Source of the DNA: an uncultured Lachnospiraceae bacterium
GTDB lineage: Bacteria > Bacillota > Clostridia > Lachnospirales > Lachnospiraceae
Assembly (NCBI GenBank): GCA_947650005.1
Contig: CANSTU010000001.1
Location: 1 to 64,000, forward strand
Direction of reading: 5' to 3'
Length of the DNA: 64,000 nt
The notes under the pieces are model-generated. The model saw nothing but the letters and a program-made list of their open reading frames with translations. It was not told the origin of the DNA and did no database searches. The translations under genes were made by a program, and so were the position numbers. Of the stretch, positions 17,318-25,026 are shown piece by piece; position 1 is the stretch's first letter, and the number at the start of each line of letters is the position of its first letter.

Positions 17318-19377
17318 CGTCTCCTTTTCAGATTCCGATCCAGGGCCGCAGCTGTTTCCTCCGCCAGCCTGTTTATTTCAAATTCCACTTCCAAAATCTC
17401 TTTTCCTTCCCTTGCAGCCCCCTCCAAGCGGATGTTGATGTTCGGATCGCCCGTATGAAAGAAAAACACCGGGTTCTTCTCCCCCTTTTCACTCATTTCC
17501 CATCCATTCACAGCCAATACCCGTTTATCCGAAAGGTCAAGGGGATGCCCGTTCAACCGGGCCGCCTGCATCCGGACGATACAGGAACCTTCGGACGGAT
17601 CGATGCGCAGGCCGCAGATCTCCTCCCCCACCGGAATCTCCAGCCGCATCCGGTTCACCACAAGATAACTGGGATAGAGATGGTAGGAACGCTCCGGGCT
17701 GTATCCGCTTCCGTCATCCTCGAAGATTTCCACCACATTTTGATCCATTTCCTCGAACAATCCCTGCCAGGCCATTGCCCTCGTACCCAGCAAAAGGCGC
17801 ATATCCGAAATGGACACCCGATTTCCGGTAACTGCCTTCTGAAAACGCCTCTCCCGCGCCCGATACTCCTCCGCCTTTTCCTCGCTGATTCCCAACTTTT
17901 CCATATAATGCTTTAAAGGCAATTTCTTTCTGCGTCCGTCCCCCATCTGATAGCAGTATAGGGCGCGCCAAGCCAGAGCCTCCATGTCCACCCGTTCCTC
18001 AAAGGTCCACTCGTAGTCGATCAGATTCCATCGGCCCTCTTTATCGATGATAATATTTCCGAAGACAAGGTCATAGTCGGAGATGGGAATCTCTCCATGA
18101 AAACGCACCTTTTCCAGATATTCCGAAAACAGCTCCTCAAAGCCCTCCTGATCCCCCTCTTCCAGCCGTCTGTCCAAAAGTTCCTCCAGAGTCGATCCCT
18201 CCAGATATTCCAGCCGTACCCAGGGCAGTCCCTGTCCGTCCCTTTCCAGGGCGCTTTCATTGATGAGTAGGCCGCTTCCTTCATACCGCTCCTTCAAGGC
18301 CCCGCAAAAACGGTGGATATCTTCCATATGCTCCGCCGCCTCCGGGCCCTCCGGATACTTGCACACCCATTTCTCTCCGCTTTTCGTCTCCCGAATATCC
18401 GTCCTGATGGAATAGATATCCGCCCGGTCATTGGAAAATTTGGTATAGATGGTTTCCGGCGCAGGACCCGTGAGAAGAAGATAGGAATTGGAGTAGATCG
18501 GGAAATAGCCTTCCCGAAGCACCATGTCGAAGGCATTTTTTTCGTCGAACAGCAGCAGCCTATCCCTGTCGAAATTCCTCAGATTCCGGGATAGCTCTCC
18601 AGTGCGTGGCAGGCGTCTGTCCGAATAGATGGTATCCGCAAATTTATAATCCGGATAAGGGTAATAAAAGTGATATTCCTCCACGCCGCAGGCCAAAAGG
18701 AGCCGCTCCAGGCCGCTCCTGGTGAAGGTACGTACCGCCCCTCCGTCCGGATAATCTTCAATTCCCGCAAACATCGAGCCCAGATGATCTTCCTGGCAGC
18801 CCGCCCAATACTTCATCCCCATCTTGTTTTCGATGGCAATGGCCAGGTTTCCGTCCGCCTTCAAATGGCGAAGATTGATCCGTAAGAAATCCTCATAGGG
18901 CGTTTTGGTAGGGATATAGCTCTGCCCATATTCAAAAACTCCCACCAGAAGCACATAGTCGTAATCGCAGGGCAGATCCGGTTCAATATCGCTGAAATTC
19001 CCCACATGGATCGTCACATTCTCACATTCCCTGTTACGCCAGGCATTGATTTCACTGCGCTTTTTGGAAAGGTCCACACAGGTCACGCTTCCCGCCCTTC
19101 TGGCCAGCGCACCGGTGATAGCTCCCATGCCGCTTCCTACCTCCAGTACCTTTGTACTCTTATCCATGGGCAGCCAGGAGATGATATTCTCCCGTTGAGC
19201 GGACAAATGGTAGAAGACCGGCCAGCTCTTCTTGCTTTCAATGGCCTTCCGGTATCCTTCCTTTTGCGTATGCTTCACGATTTCCAGGATTTCATCCTCC
19301 ACCGTGCCGTCACAGTAGAGGTCTTCTCCCGAATATCGGGACAGATCCAACGTGACTTTTCCGATTTGTTCGGTCAT
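17308..19377 (-). CDS. Fused SAM methyltransferase-kinase, WbdD-like chain terminator candidate
   Basis: 689 residues. Residues ~40-250 are a class I methyltransferase with motif I VLEVGSGMGAITGALA (77-92) and acidic motif VDLS near 101. Residues ~305-470 resemble an APH/LPS-type kinase: K340 in WVCKYP, a hinge-like RLEYLEGSTLEELL, the catalytic loop SDYDLVFGN with D436 and N441, and D454 in LIDYEW for the metal. The last ~170 residues look beta-rich and end in a basic helix. In E. coli O9a WbdD, the same two activities phosphorylate and methylate the glycan end, stopping growth and marking it for Wzm/Wzt. Five bases separate it from wzt. The function is inferred from architecture and context. 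Confidence 0.82.
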   Translation of the reverse strand: MTEQIGKVTLDLSRYSGEDLYCDGTVEDEILEIVKHTQKEGYRKAIESKKSWPVFYHLSAQRENIISWLPMDKSTKVLEVGSGMGAITGALARRAGSVTCVDLSKKRSEINAWRNRECENVTIHVGNFSDIEPDLPCDYDYVLLVGVFEYGQSYIPTKTPYEDFLRINLRHLKADGNLAIAIENKMGMKYWAGCQEDHLGSMFAGIEDYPDGGAVRTFTRSGLERLLLACGVEEYHFYYPYPDYKFADTIYSDRRLPRTGELSRNLRNFDRDRLLLFDEKNAFDMVLREGYFPIYSNSYLLLTGPAPETIYTKFSNDRADIYSIRTDIRETKSGEKWVCKYPEGPEAAEHMEDIHRFCGALKERYEGSGLLINESALERDGQGLPWVRLEYLEGSTLEELLDRRLEEGDQEGFEELFSEYLEKVRFHGEIPISDYDLVFGNIIIDKEGRWNLIDYEWTFEERVDMEALAWRALYCYQMGDGRRKKLPLKHYMEKLGISEEKAEEYRARERRFQKAVTGNRVSISDMRLLLGTRAMAWQGLFEEMDQNVVEIFEDDGSGYSPERSYHLYPSYLVVNRMRLEIPVGEEICGLRIDPSEGSCIVRMQAARLNGHPLDLSDKRVLAVNGWEMSEKGEKNPVFFFHTGDPNINIRLEGAAREGKEILEVEFEINRLAEETAAALDRNLKRRRWF

Positions 19378-19382
19378 ATCCC

Positions 19383-21023
19383 TTATCTTTCCTTTCCATG
19401 TGCGTCTGAGGCGGGCAGCGGCTGTTCCAAACGTCTTACCTTCACATCCGACTCCATGTCAAAAAATCCCACGGTATTGTGGTCGGAGACCACCGTCAAA
19501 TTCATCACGTCATAGAGACGATGATAGACAGTAAAAGCATCCCCCTCATAGCCTGTAACGCCCAGGGAAATCAGATATTCCCCACCCTGCAGCCGTACCT
19601 TTTGGGAGAAGGTGATTTCCACCGTTTCTCCCGCGTATACCCCTTCCAGAAAGGCGCGCTCCACCATGGTATTGGTTCCCGTGATTTCCACGCCCTTAAT
19701 GTCCTTGATGGAAAGGGCGAAAATAGGGGCTTGGAGATCTTTATGAATATCCACCTCCATATGCAGGGTGAAGGATTCTCCCTTGAGGATCGTGGAGGTA
19801 ACCGTCCCCCTGGCGTCCGTCATATAATAGGAAACGATCTTAGCATCCTTCGTCCCATATTCCAGCAGATGGGGATTGATCCCCTGCTGCATAATGCCCG
19901 ATGAACAGCCCCGGGAAAATGACGGAGCGCCGCCGGACCCGGCATTTTCCTCCGGACCACCTATTCCGTTTGTCTCATTCCCAAGCGAGCCCCCATTCCC
20001 TTCCGGACGCGAACCGCCTGTGCCTCCATGGCCAGCCTTCCCTGCTCCGTCTTTCGGCCGTTCCCGCTCCAAACCGCCTGTGCCTCCACGATCAGCCGGA
20101 TTCCCTGCGTTCTCTCCTGCCCGTTCCCGGCTCTGGCTGCCTGTGCCTCCATGGCCGGACGGCTCCCCTGCGTTCTCTCCCGGCCATTCCCGGTCTAGCC
20201 CATTCCCGGCCTGGCCACCCGCAACATTCCCGGCCGTTCCGCCGTCAGCTTCAGGCGCGGTTTTGTCTTCCGGTTCCTCATACTGTCCCACGAGCACCCT
20301 TTTATAAGCGTCTATCATGTCCCTGGGGCTTCCTTCCCCCAGTTTCACGCCCCTGTTCAAAAGCACCGCTCTATCACAGTATTTGCTGATCGCGCTCAAA
20401 TCATGACTGACAAACAGGATTGTTTTGCCCTGTTTTTTAAATTCTTCAAATTTATGGTAACATTTTGCCTGAAAAAAAACGTCCCCGACGGAAAGCGCTT
20501 CATCCACGATCAGGATTTCCGGGTCAATATTAATGGCTACAGCAAAAGCCAGCCTTACAAACATACCGCTGGAATATGTTTTCACGGGCTGGTGCACATA
20601 GTCTCCGATATCCGCGAAATCCAGGATATCCTGAAGTTTTTCATCTATTTCTTTTTCCGAGAAACCGATCATCGTCCCGTTGAGGTAAACGTTCTCGATC
20701 CCATTATACTCCGGATTGAATCCCGCTCCCAGTTCCAGAAGGGCCGAGATCCGGCCGTTCACCGCCACCTCTCCATCGGTCTCGTTGAGTACGCCGGTGA
20801 TGATCTTCAAGATCGTGGACTTACCGGAGCCGTTGGTCCCGATGATACCCACGCATTCCCCCTGCCGAACATCCAGATCCACGCCTCGCAGGGCGTAGTG
20901 CTCCTGATAGCGTTTTTTTCTCACCAACCCTAGGGAATCCATGAGCCGGTCACGATTATGCGCATAAAGCTTATATACCTTATTCAGCCCCTTCACATGA
21001 ATGGCAAGCTGTCGTTCTTCCAT
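19383..21023 (-). CDS. wzt: Polysaccharide ABC exporter ATP-binding subunit with C-terminal glycan-binding domain
   Basis: 546 residues. The ATPase (about 1-245) has Walker A GTNGSGKST (62-70), signature TYSSGM, Walker B ILIVDEALSVGD and the switch His in VSHD. A ~125-residue Gly/Glu-rich linker contains three ~20-residue repeats. The C-terminal part (about 380-546) looks like the Wzt-type beta-sandwich (FTLHMEVDIHKDL, GGEYLISLGV) that reads the modified glycan end in Wzt proteins. With the adjacent permease it would export the finished polymer across the membrane. Shorter relatives such as RgpD or TagH lack the long linker. The start has GGAGGA six bases upstream, in a decayed class-1 module. 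Confidence 0.93.
   Translation of the reverse strand: MEERQLAIHVKGLNKVYKLYAHNRDRLMDSLGLVRKKRYQEHYALRGVDLDVRQGECVGIIGTNGSGKSTILKIITGVLNETDGEVAVNGRISALLELGAGFNPEYNGIENVYLNGTMIGFSEKEIDEKLQDILDFADIGDYVHQPVKTYSSGMFVRLAFAVAINIDPEILIVDEALSVGDVFFQAKCYHKFEEFKKQGKTILFVSHDLSAISKYCDRAVLLNRGVKLGEGSPRDMIDAYKRVLVGQYEEPEDKTAPEADGGTAGNVAGGQAGNGLDREWPGENAGEPSGHGGTGSQSRERAGENAGNPADRGGTGGLERERPKDGAGKAGHGGTGGSRPEGNGGSLGNETNGIGGPEENAGSGGAPSFSRGCSSGIMQQGINPHLLEYGTKDAKIVSYYMTDARGTVTSTILKGESFTLHMEVDIHKDLQAPIFALSIKDIKGVEITGTNTMVERAFLEGVYAGETVEITFSQKVRLQGGEYLISLGVTGYEGDAFTVYHRLYDVMNLTVVSDHNTVGFFDMESDVKVRRLEQPLPASDAHGKER
20009..20195 (-). repeat. ~63-bp repeats coding the Wzt linker
   Basis: Three near copies of a unit containing cctgtgcctcca recur at about 63- and 60-bp spacing (near 20010, 20073 and 20134). 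They encode RERAGENAGNPADRGGTGG and variants. All are in frame and sit between the ATPase and the glycan-binding domain, so copy number would set linker length. Confidence 0.75.
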
Positions 21024-21067
21024 GGCATTCCTCCGTGCTGCCGCAGGCGGTGTGAATTTCTGTCAAC

Positions 21068-22093
21068 CTACATGATATCCGCAAAATGCACCTTCAACCG
21101 CTTATATACCAACGTCCCGATCACAAACAGAACCACCGTGATAATCCAGAAATACATGGTGGAATAGAAATCCTCCCAGAACCATTCTCTTCCGTAGATG
21201 GAACTGCGGTAGCCCTCCACGATATACACCAGGGGATTAATCTTCAAAATCATCTGTGCCCTGGGCCCAAATTCACCGATATTCCACAGTACCGGAGTGG
21301 CCCACATACCAATCTGGAGCGCAATTCCCACGATCTGCTGCAGGTCGCGGAAATAGACCACCACGGAACAGGTGGTATAACTGATAGCCAGCACCAAAAC
21401 GAACATACAGAAGCTGTAATAAAAAATCTGCAGCGTGTACATTCCCGGATAGAAGCCATAGCAAGCCGCGATCACCAACAGCACCAAAACAAAAAAGCAA
21501 TGAATAAAAGTCGCGGCAATGATCTTGATGATAGGAAGAATGCTGATCTTAAACACTACTTTCTTCACCAGATATTCGTATTCCAGAAGCGCCATCATCC
21601 CGCTGGTGAGCGCCTCGGAAAAATAAAACCAGGGCACAAGCCCTGCGGTGAGAAAGACCAGGTAGGGAACCTCTATCCCGTCCCCGATCAGCTTAGCCTT
21701 CTGAGGCATGATAACCTGGAACACCACATAATACAGCACAACCGTTACCACCGGCTGTACCATAGCCCAGACCGCCCCCATATAGGAACCGGCATAACGC
21801 CGTTTGAAATCGTTCTTGGCAAGCCTCCAGATCAGGCGCCTGTTATTGTACAGCTCCACGGGCAGCAGCGTGATTTTATCATAAAAGGCGTTAAATACAC
21901 CCACGGCCGCTGCAATCAGCGCACAGGCAATGATCTTCTTTACCTGTTCGTCCACAGGATCCGCCAACGGGTTGTGGTAACAGACGATAGCCACCCCCAT
22001 GATCATCATGACGCAGGTGAAAAGAGTGATCCCCGTTTTCCTGCTGATTCCTTTCCCCTTCAGGGATAATTTCCAGTGATTGCCGTTCTTCAT
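21068..22093 (-). CDS. wzm: Polysaccharide ABC exporter permease
   Basis: 341 residues. Two N-terminal helices (about 17-35 and 50-68) precede a standard ABC-2 permease of about 260 residues. That part begins with the amphipathic segment RLIWRLAKNDFKRRYAGSYMGAVW, typical of Wzm/RgpC/TagG proteins, and is followed by six helices. The extra N-terminal pair is unusual, as most Wzm proteins are about 260 residues. It works with the Wzt ATPase encoded 44 bp downstream. The start ATG has CGAGGAAGC upstream as part of a class-1 hairpin module. Confidence 0.93.
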   Translation of the reverse strand: MKNGNHWKLSLKGKGISRKTGITLFTCVMMIMGVAIVCYHNPLADPVDEQVKKIIACALIAAAVGVFNAFYDKITLLPVELYNNRRLIWRLAKNDFKRRYAGSYMGAVWAMVQPVVTVVLYYVVFQVIMPQKAKLIGDGIEVPYLVFLTAGLVPWFYFSEALTSGMMALLEYEYLVKKVVFKISILPIIKIIAATFIHCFFVLVLLVIAACYGFYPGMYTLQIFYYSFCMFVLVLAISYTTCSVVVYFRDLQQIVGIALQIGMWATPVLWNIGEFGPRAQMILKINPLVYIVEGYRSSIYGREWFWEDFYSTMYFWIITVVLFVIGTLVYKRLKVHFADIM

Positions 22094-22123
22094 GCTTCCT
22101 CGTATTCTGCCGCCGCAGGCAGC
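22094..22123 (-). repeat. Hairpin/Shine-Dalgarno module, class 1, before wzm
   Basis: On the minus strand GCTGCCTGCGGCGGC (22123-22109) pairs over six positions with one G-T wobble, followed by AGAATACGAGGAAGC and ATG 22093. Confidence 0.75.
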
Positions 22124-22171
22124 CCTTCCATGTCCCTCTTCCTTTGGGCCCTATCCTGCGGCGCGCGTTTC

Positions 22172-22744
22172 CTATTGTCCCGTATAAAGACGGCTCCTTC
22201 TATATATGGAAAGTGCGTCCCTCTTTTTGTCCTTTTCCGACAGGATCGGTTCCATTCCCTCCGGAATAGGCCACTTTACGCCAATTTCAGGATCGTTCCA
22301 CATCAAGCCTCCTTCATCATTGGGATGATAGAAGTCCGTACATTTATAGGCAAACTCCGCATAATCGGAAAGCACGAGGTAGCCGTGCGCAAAGTTCTTA
22401 GGAACGAAAAACTGTTTCTTATTCTCCTCACTGAGAAGTACGCCATGCCACTTTCCGAACGTTGGGGAACCCTCCCGCAGATCCACGGCAACGTCAAACA
22501 CCTCTCCCCGGACGGCCCGGACCAGTTTCCCCTGGGGAAATTGGATCTGGAAATGCAGACCGCGCAATACCCCTCTTTTAGAAGCGGACAGGTTGTCCTG
22601 AACGAAAACTTCGTCTATCCCCGCCGCTTTATAGTCATTATAATTATAGGTTTCTATGAAATAGCCCCGTTCATCCCCGAACACAGTAGGGGTAATAATC
22701 TTCAGTCCCTCTATTTCGCATGTCTCTACCGTAATTTTTCCCAT
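22172..22744 (-). CDS. rfbC: dTDP-4-dehydrorhamnose 3,5-epimerase
   Basis: 190 residues from the ATG at 22744. Family features are FGDERGYFIETYN near the N-terminus, the active-site block FVQDNLSASKRGVLRGLHFQ with its catalytic His, VDLREGSPTFG, and FAHGYLVLSDYAEFAYKCTDFYHPNDEGG. It epimerises C3 and C5 of dTDP-4-keto-6-deoxyglucose on the way to dTDP-L-rhamnose. An in-frame ATG at 22756 (encoding MRGN before this Met) belongs to the class-1 module, and GAGGAAA before 22744 makes the later start more likely. No rfbD reductase is present in the window. Confidence 0.95.
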   Translation of the reverse strand: MGKITVETCEIEGLKIITPTVFGDERGYFIETYNYNDYKAAGIDEVFVQDNLSASKRGVLRGLHFQIQFPQGKLVRAVRGEVFDVAVDLREGSPTFGKWHGVLLSEENKKQFFVPKNFAHGYLVLSDYAEFAYKCTDFYHPNDEGGLMWNDPEIGVKWPIPEGMEPILSEKDKKRDALSIYRRSRLYTGQ

Positions 22745-22774
22745 GTTTCCTCGCATTCTGCCGCACCGGGCGGC
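22745..22774 (-). repeat. Hairpin/Shine-Dalgarno module, class 1, before rfbC
   Basis: On the minus strand GCCGCCCGGTGCGGC (22774-22760) forms a five-pair stem, followed by AGAATGCGAGGAAAC and ATG 22744. Confidence 0.75.
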
Positions 22775-22789
22775 CCTGTGGCTTCCCGC

Positions 22790-23659
22790 TCAAAGTCCGT
22801 TTGCCACTTCCACCATGTACTGCCCATAATTGGTTTTCAAAAGGGGCTCCGCCAGCTTCAGAAGCTGTTCTCTGGAAATGAACCCCCGTTTAAAGGCGAT
22901 CTCCTCGATACAGGAAATATACAGCCCCTGCCGCTTCTGAAAAGCCGCCACGAAATCCGCAGCGTCCAGCAGAGAATCATGGCTCCCCGTATCCAGCCAA
23001 GCAAATCCTCTGCCCAGGGTTTCCACCTGCAGCGTCCCTTTACGCAGATATTCGTTGTTCACGGCTGTAATCTCTATTTCCCCGCGCGCCGATGGTTTTA
23101 CATCCTTTGCGATTCCCACCACATCATTGTCGTAAAAGTAAAGCCCGGGCACAGCGTAATTGCTCTTTGGTTTCTCCGGCTTCTCCTCAATGGAAAGGGC
23201 CTTCCCGTTCTCATCGAATTCCACCACACCGTATTCCCTGGGATCCCTCACATAATATCCGAAAATGGTCGCTCCCTTCTCTCGGGCCGCCACGCTGCGA
23301 AGAACCCTGGAGAAGCTCTGTCCATAAAAGATGTTATCCCCCAGAACCAGCGCCACGCTGTCCTTTCCGATGAAATCCGCCCCCAGAATAAAGGCATCGG
23401 CCAGTCCCCGGGGCGACTCCTGCACGCAATAGGAAAGAGACAGGCCCAGCTGCTCCCCCGTCCCGAACAGATCCTGGAAAATGGGCAAGTCCCTGGGCGT
23501 GGAAATGATCAGGATTTCCCGGATATCCGCCAGCATCAGGGTGGACAATGGATAGTAAATCATCGGTTTATCATAAACCGGCATAATCTGTTTTGATATC
23601 GCCTTGGTCAACGGATACAGCCGCGTTCCGCTTCCGCCTGCGAGTATGATACCTTTCAT
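22790..23659 (-). CDS. rfbA: Glucose-1-phosphate thymidylyltransferase
   Basis: 289 residues, standard RmlA length. It opens with the nucleotide-binding loop [18 protein letters not shown] and has [32 protein letters not shown], the metal-binding VLGDNIFYG, and [16 protein letters not shown]. It joins glucose-1-phosphate and dTTP to give dTDP-glucose, the committed step of dTDP-sugar synthesis, and is usually inhibited by dTDP-rhamnose. A class-2 hairpin module with AGGAG lies upstream. It sits between rfbB and rfbC in one transcription unit. Confidence 0.97.
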   Translation of the reverse strand: MKGIILAGGSGTRLYPLTKAISKQIMPVYDKPMIYYPLSTLMLADIREILIISTPRDLPIFQDLFGTGEQLGLSLSYCVQESPRGLADAFILGADFIGKDSVALVLGDNIFYGQSFSRVLRSVAAREKGATIFGYYVRDPREYGVVEFDENGKALSIEEKPEKPKSNYAVPGLYFYDNDVVGIAKDVKPSARGEIEITAVNNEYLRKGTLQVETLGRGFAWLDTGSHDSLLDAADFVAAFQKRQGLYISCIEEIAFKRGFISREQLLKLAEPLLKTNYGQYMVEVANGL

Positions 23660-23690
23660 GAGTAGCTCCTATCTGCGCGCTGAAGCGCGC
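23660..23690 (-). repeat. Hairpin/Shine-Dalgarno module, class 2, before rfbA
   Basis: On the minus strand GCGCGCTTCAGCGCGC (23690-23675) forms a seven-pair stem, followed by AGATAGGAGCTACTC and ATG 23659. GATTTGAGTGCATGC precedes the hairpin. Confidence 0.8.
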
Positions 23691-23706
23691 ATGCACTCAA
23701 ATCCGC

Positions 23707-24783
23707 TTATCGATACATTTCCGCGTAATATTTCTGATACTCGCCGCTGGTCACGTTCCGCATCCACTCTTCATTGGCAAAGTACCATGCGATCGTCTTC
23801 TTGATCCCCTCCGCGAACATAGTTTCCGGCTCCCAGCCGATCTCCGAACGGATCTTATCCGGTGCAATGGCATACCTGCGGTCATGCCCTTTACGATCCT
23901 CAACATACGTGATCAGTTCCTTGGATACCAGAGCCTTACGCGGGTCGTCCTCAGGAAGCATCTCCTGAAGCGTCTCAATAATGATGTTCACGATCTCGAT
24001 GTTTCGTTTCTCATTGTGTCCGCCAATGTTATACGTCTCAAACAGTCTTCCTTGCTCCTGCACCATATCGATGGCCTTGGCGTGATCCTCCACATAGAGC
24101 CAATCCCGCACGTTCTTTCCGTCTCCGTAAACTGGCAGTTTCTTCCCCTGAAGGGCATTATTGATGATCAGAGGAATCAGCTTTTCCGGGAACTGATAGG
24201 GGCCATAATTGTTGGAACAGTTGGTGATATTGGCCGGGAAATGGTACGTATCCATATAAGCCTTCACCAGCATATCCGAGCCTGCCTTACTGGCGGAATA
24301 GGGACTGCGGGGCGCATAGGGGGTGGTTTCATAGAAGTATTCCCCATCCTTTTCCAGGGAACCATACACTTCATCCGTGGAGACATGCAGAAACCGCTTT
24401 CCCTCCGGATAGCTTCCATCCTCCCGCTCCCAAGCCGCCCTGGCGCAATTGAGCATTACCGCAGTTCCCAGCACATTCGTCTGTACGAAAACTTCAGGAT
24501 TGCGAATACTGCGATCCACATGGCTCTCTGCCGCAAAATGCACCACCCGGTCTACGTCGTTTTCCGCAAAGACCTTCTCAATCGCTTCCTTATCGCATAT
24601 GTCTGCCTTAATAAACGTATAATTCTCCCGGTTCTCCACCGACTTCAAATTTTCTGGATTTCCCGCATAGGTGAGGGCGTCCACGTTGATGATCCGGATG
24701 GCATCCCCATATTTGTGAAACATATAATGGATATAATTGGAACCGATGAAGCCGGCTCCGCCCGTAACAAGATAGGTTCTCAT
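23707..24783 (-). CDS. rfbB: dTDP-glucose 4,6-dehydratase
   Basis: 358 residues from ATG 24783. The NAD-binding GGAGFIGSNYIHY motif is followed by FAAESHVDRSI, the catalytic region STDEVYGSLEKDG, YAPRSPYSASKAGSDM with the YxxxK pair, and NNYGPYQFPEKLIPL. It dehydrates dTDP-glucose to dTDP-4-keto-6-deoxyglucose. It is the first gene after the promoter at 24875-24903 and so probably leads the rfb-ABC exporter operon. The frame extends to an ATG at 24795 (MRGK), which is part of the module. GAGAGGAAAG directly before 24783 supports the chosen start. Confidence 0.96.
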   Translation of the reverse strand: MRTYLVTGGAGFIGSNYIHYMFHKYGDAIRIINVDALTYAGNPENLKSVENRENYTFIKADICDKEAIEKVFAENDVDRVVHFAAESHVDRSIRNPEVFVQTNVLGTAVMLNCARAAWEREDGSYPEGKRFLHVSTDEVYGSLEKDGEYFYETTPYAPRSPYSASKAGSDMLVKAYMDTYHFPANITNCSNNYGPYQFPEKLIPLIINNALQGKKLPVYGDGKNVRDWLYVEDHAKAIDMVQEQGRLFETYNIGGHNEKRNIEIVNIIIETLQEMLPEDDPRKALVSKELITYVEDRKGHDRRYAIAPDKIRSEIGWEPETMFAEGIKKTIAWYFANEEWMRNVTSGEYQKYYAEMYR

Positions 24784-24813
24784 CTTTCCTCTCATTCTGC
24801 CGCCCGGGACGGC
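24784..24813 (-). repeat. Hairpin/Shine-Dalgarno module, class 1, before rfbB
   Basis: On the minus strand GCCGTCCCGGGCGGC (24813-24799) pairs over six positions with one wobble, followed by AGAATGAGAGGAAAG and ATG 24783. Confidence 0.8.
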
Positions 24814-24874
24814 CTTTCTGATTTATTTTCGCCGGAAAAGGCATAAAAACTACCATAGCTCTCAATATTCACAT

Positions 24875-24903
24875 AGTATACCACAAAATTCCTGATTTAC
24901 CAA
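24875..24903 (-). promoter_or_regulatory. Promoter of the rfbBAC-exporter operon
   Basis: On the minus strand TTGGTA (24903-24898), a 17-base spacer ending TTGTGG, and TATACT (24880-24875). The TGTGGTATACT core recurs at 29165 and 40458. Confidence 0.6.
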
Positions 24904-24920
24904 TAACGGTTTACATAATT

Positions 24921-24998
24921 TGCGGAATAACCGCAGAAATGTCCCTACCGGCCCCGAAGCGGGATGGCATAGAAGCCAAAGGGGCCGGCCGGGACATT
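24921..24998 (-). terminator. Hairpin terminator region after the GH25 gene
   Basis: AATGTCCCTACCGGCCCC (24938-24955) pairs with GGGGCCGGCCGGGACATT (24981-24998) except for two bases. On the minus strand it is followed by TTTCTGCGG and a second small hairpin (TGCGGttattCCGCA, 24935-24921). It lies 28 bp past the GH25 stop. Confidence 0.6.
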
Positions 24999-25026
24999 CC
25001 TACGGCAATCCTGACATGATATCGCA

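Noticed and set aside
16196..17458. 420-codon plus-strand frame opposite the large GT2 and methyltransferase-kinase genes
   Set aside because: Antisense shadow crossing two real genes, with no family motifs.
22076..23596. 506-codon plus-strand frame opposite rfbA and rfbC
   Set aside because: Long only because of GC-biased codon usage on the other strand; both opposing genes are certain.
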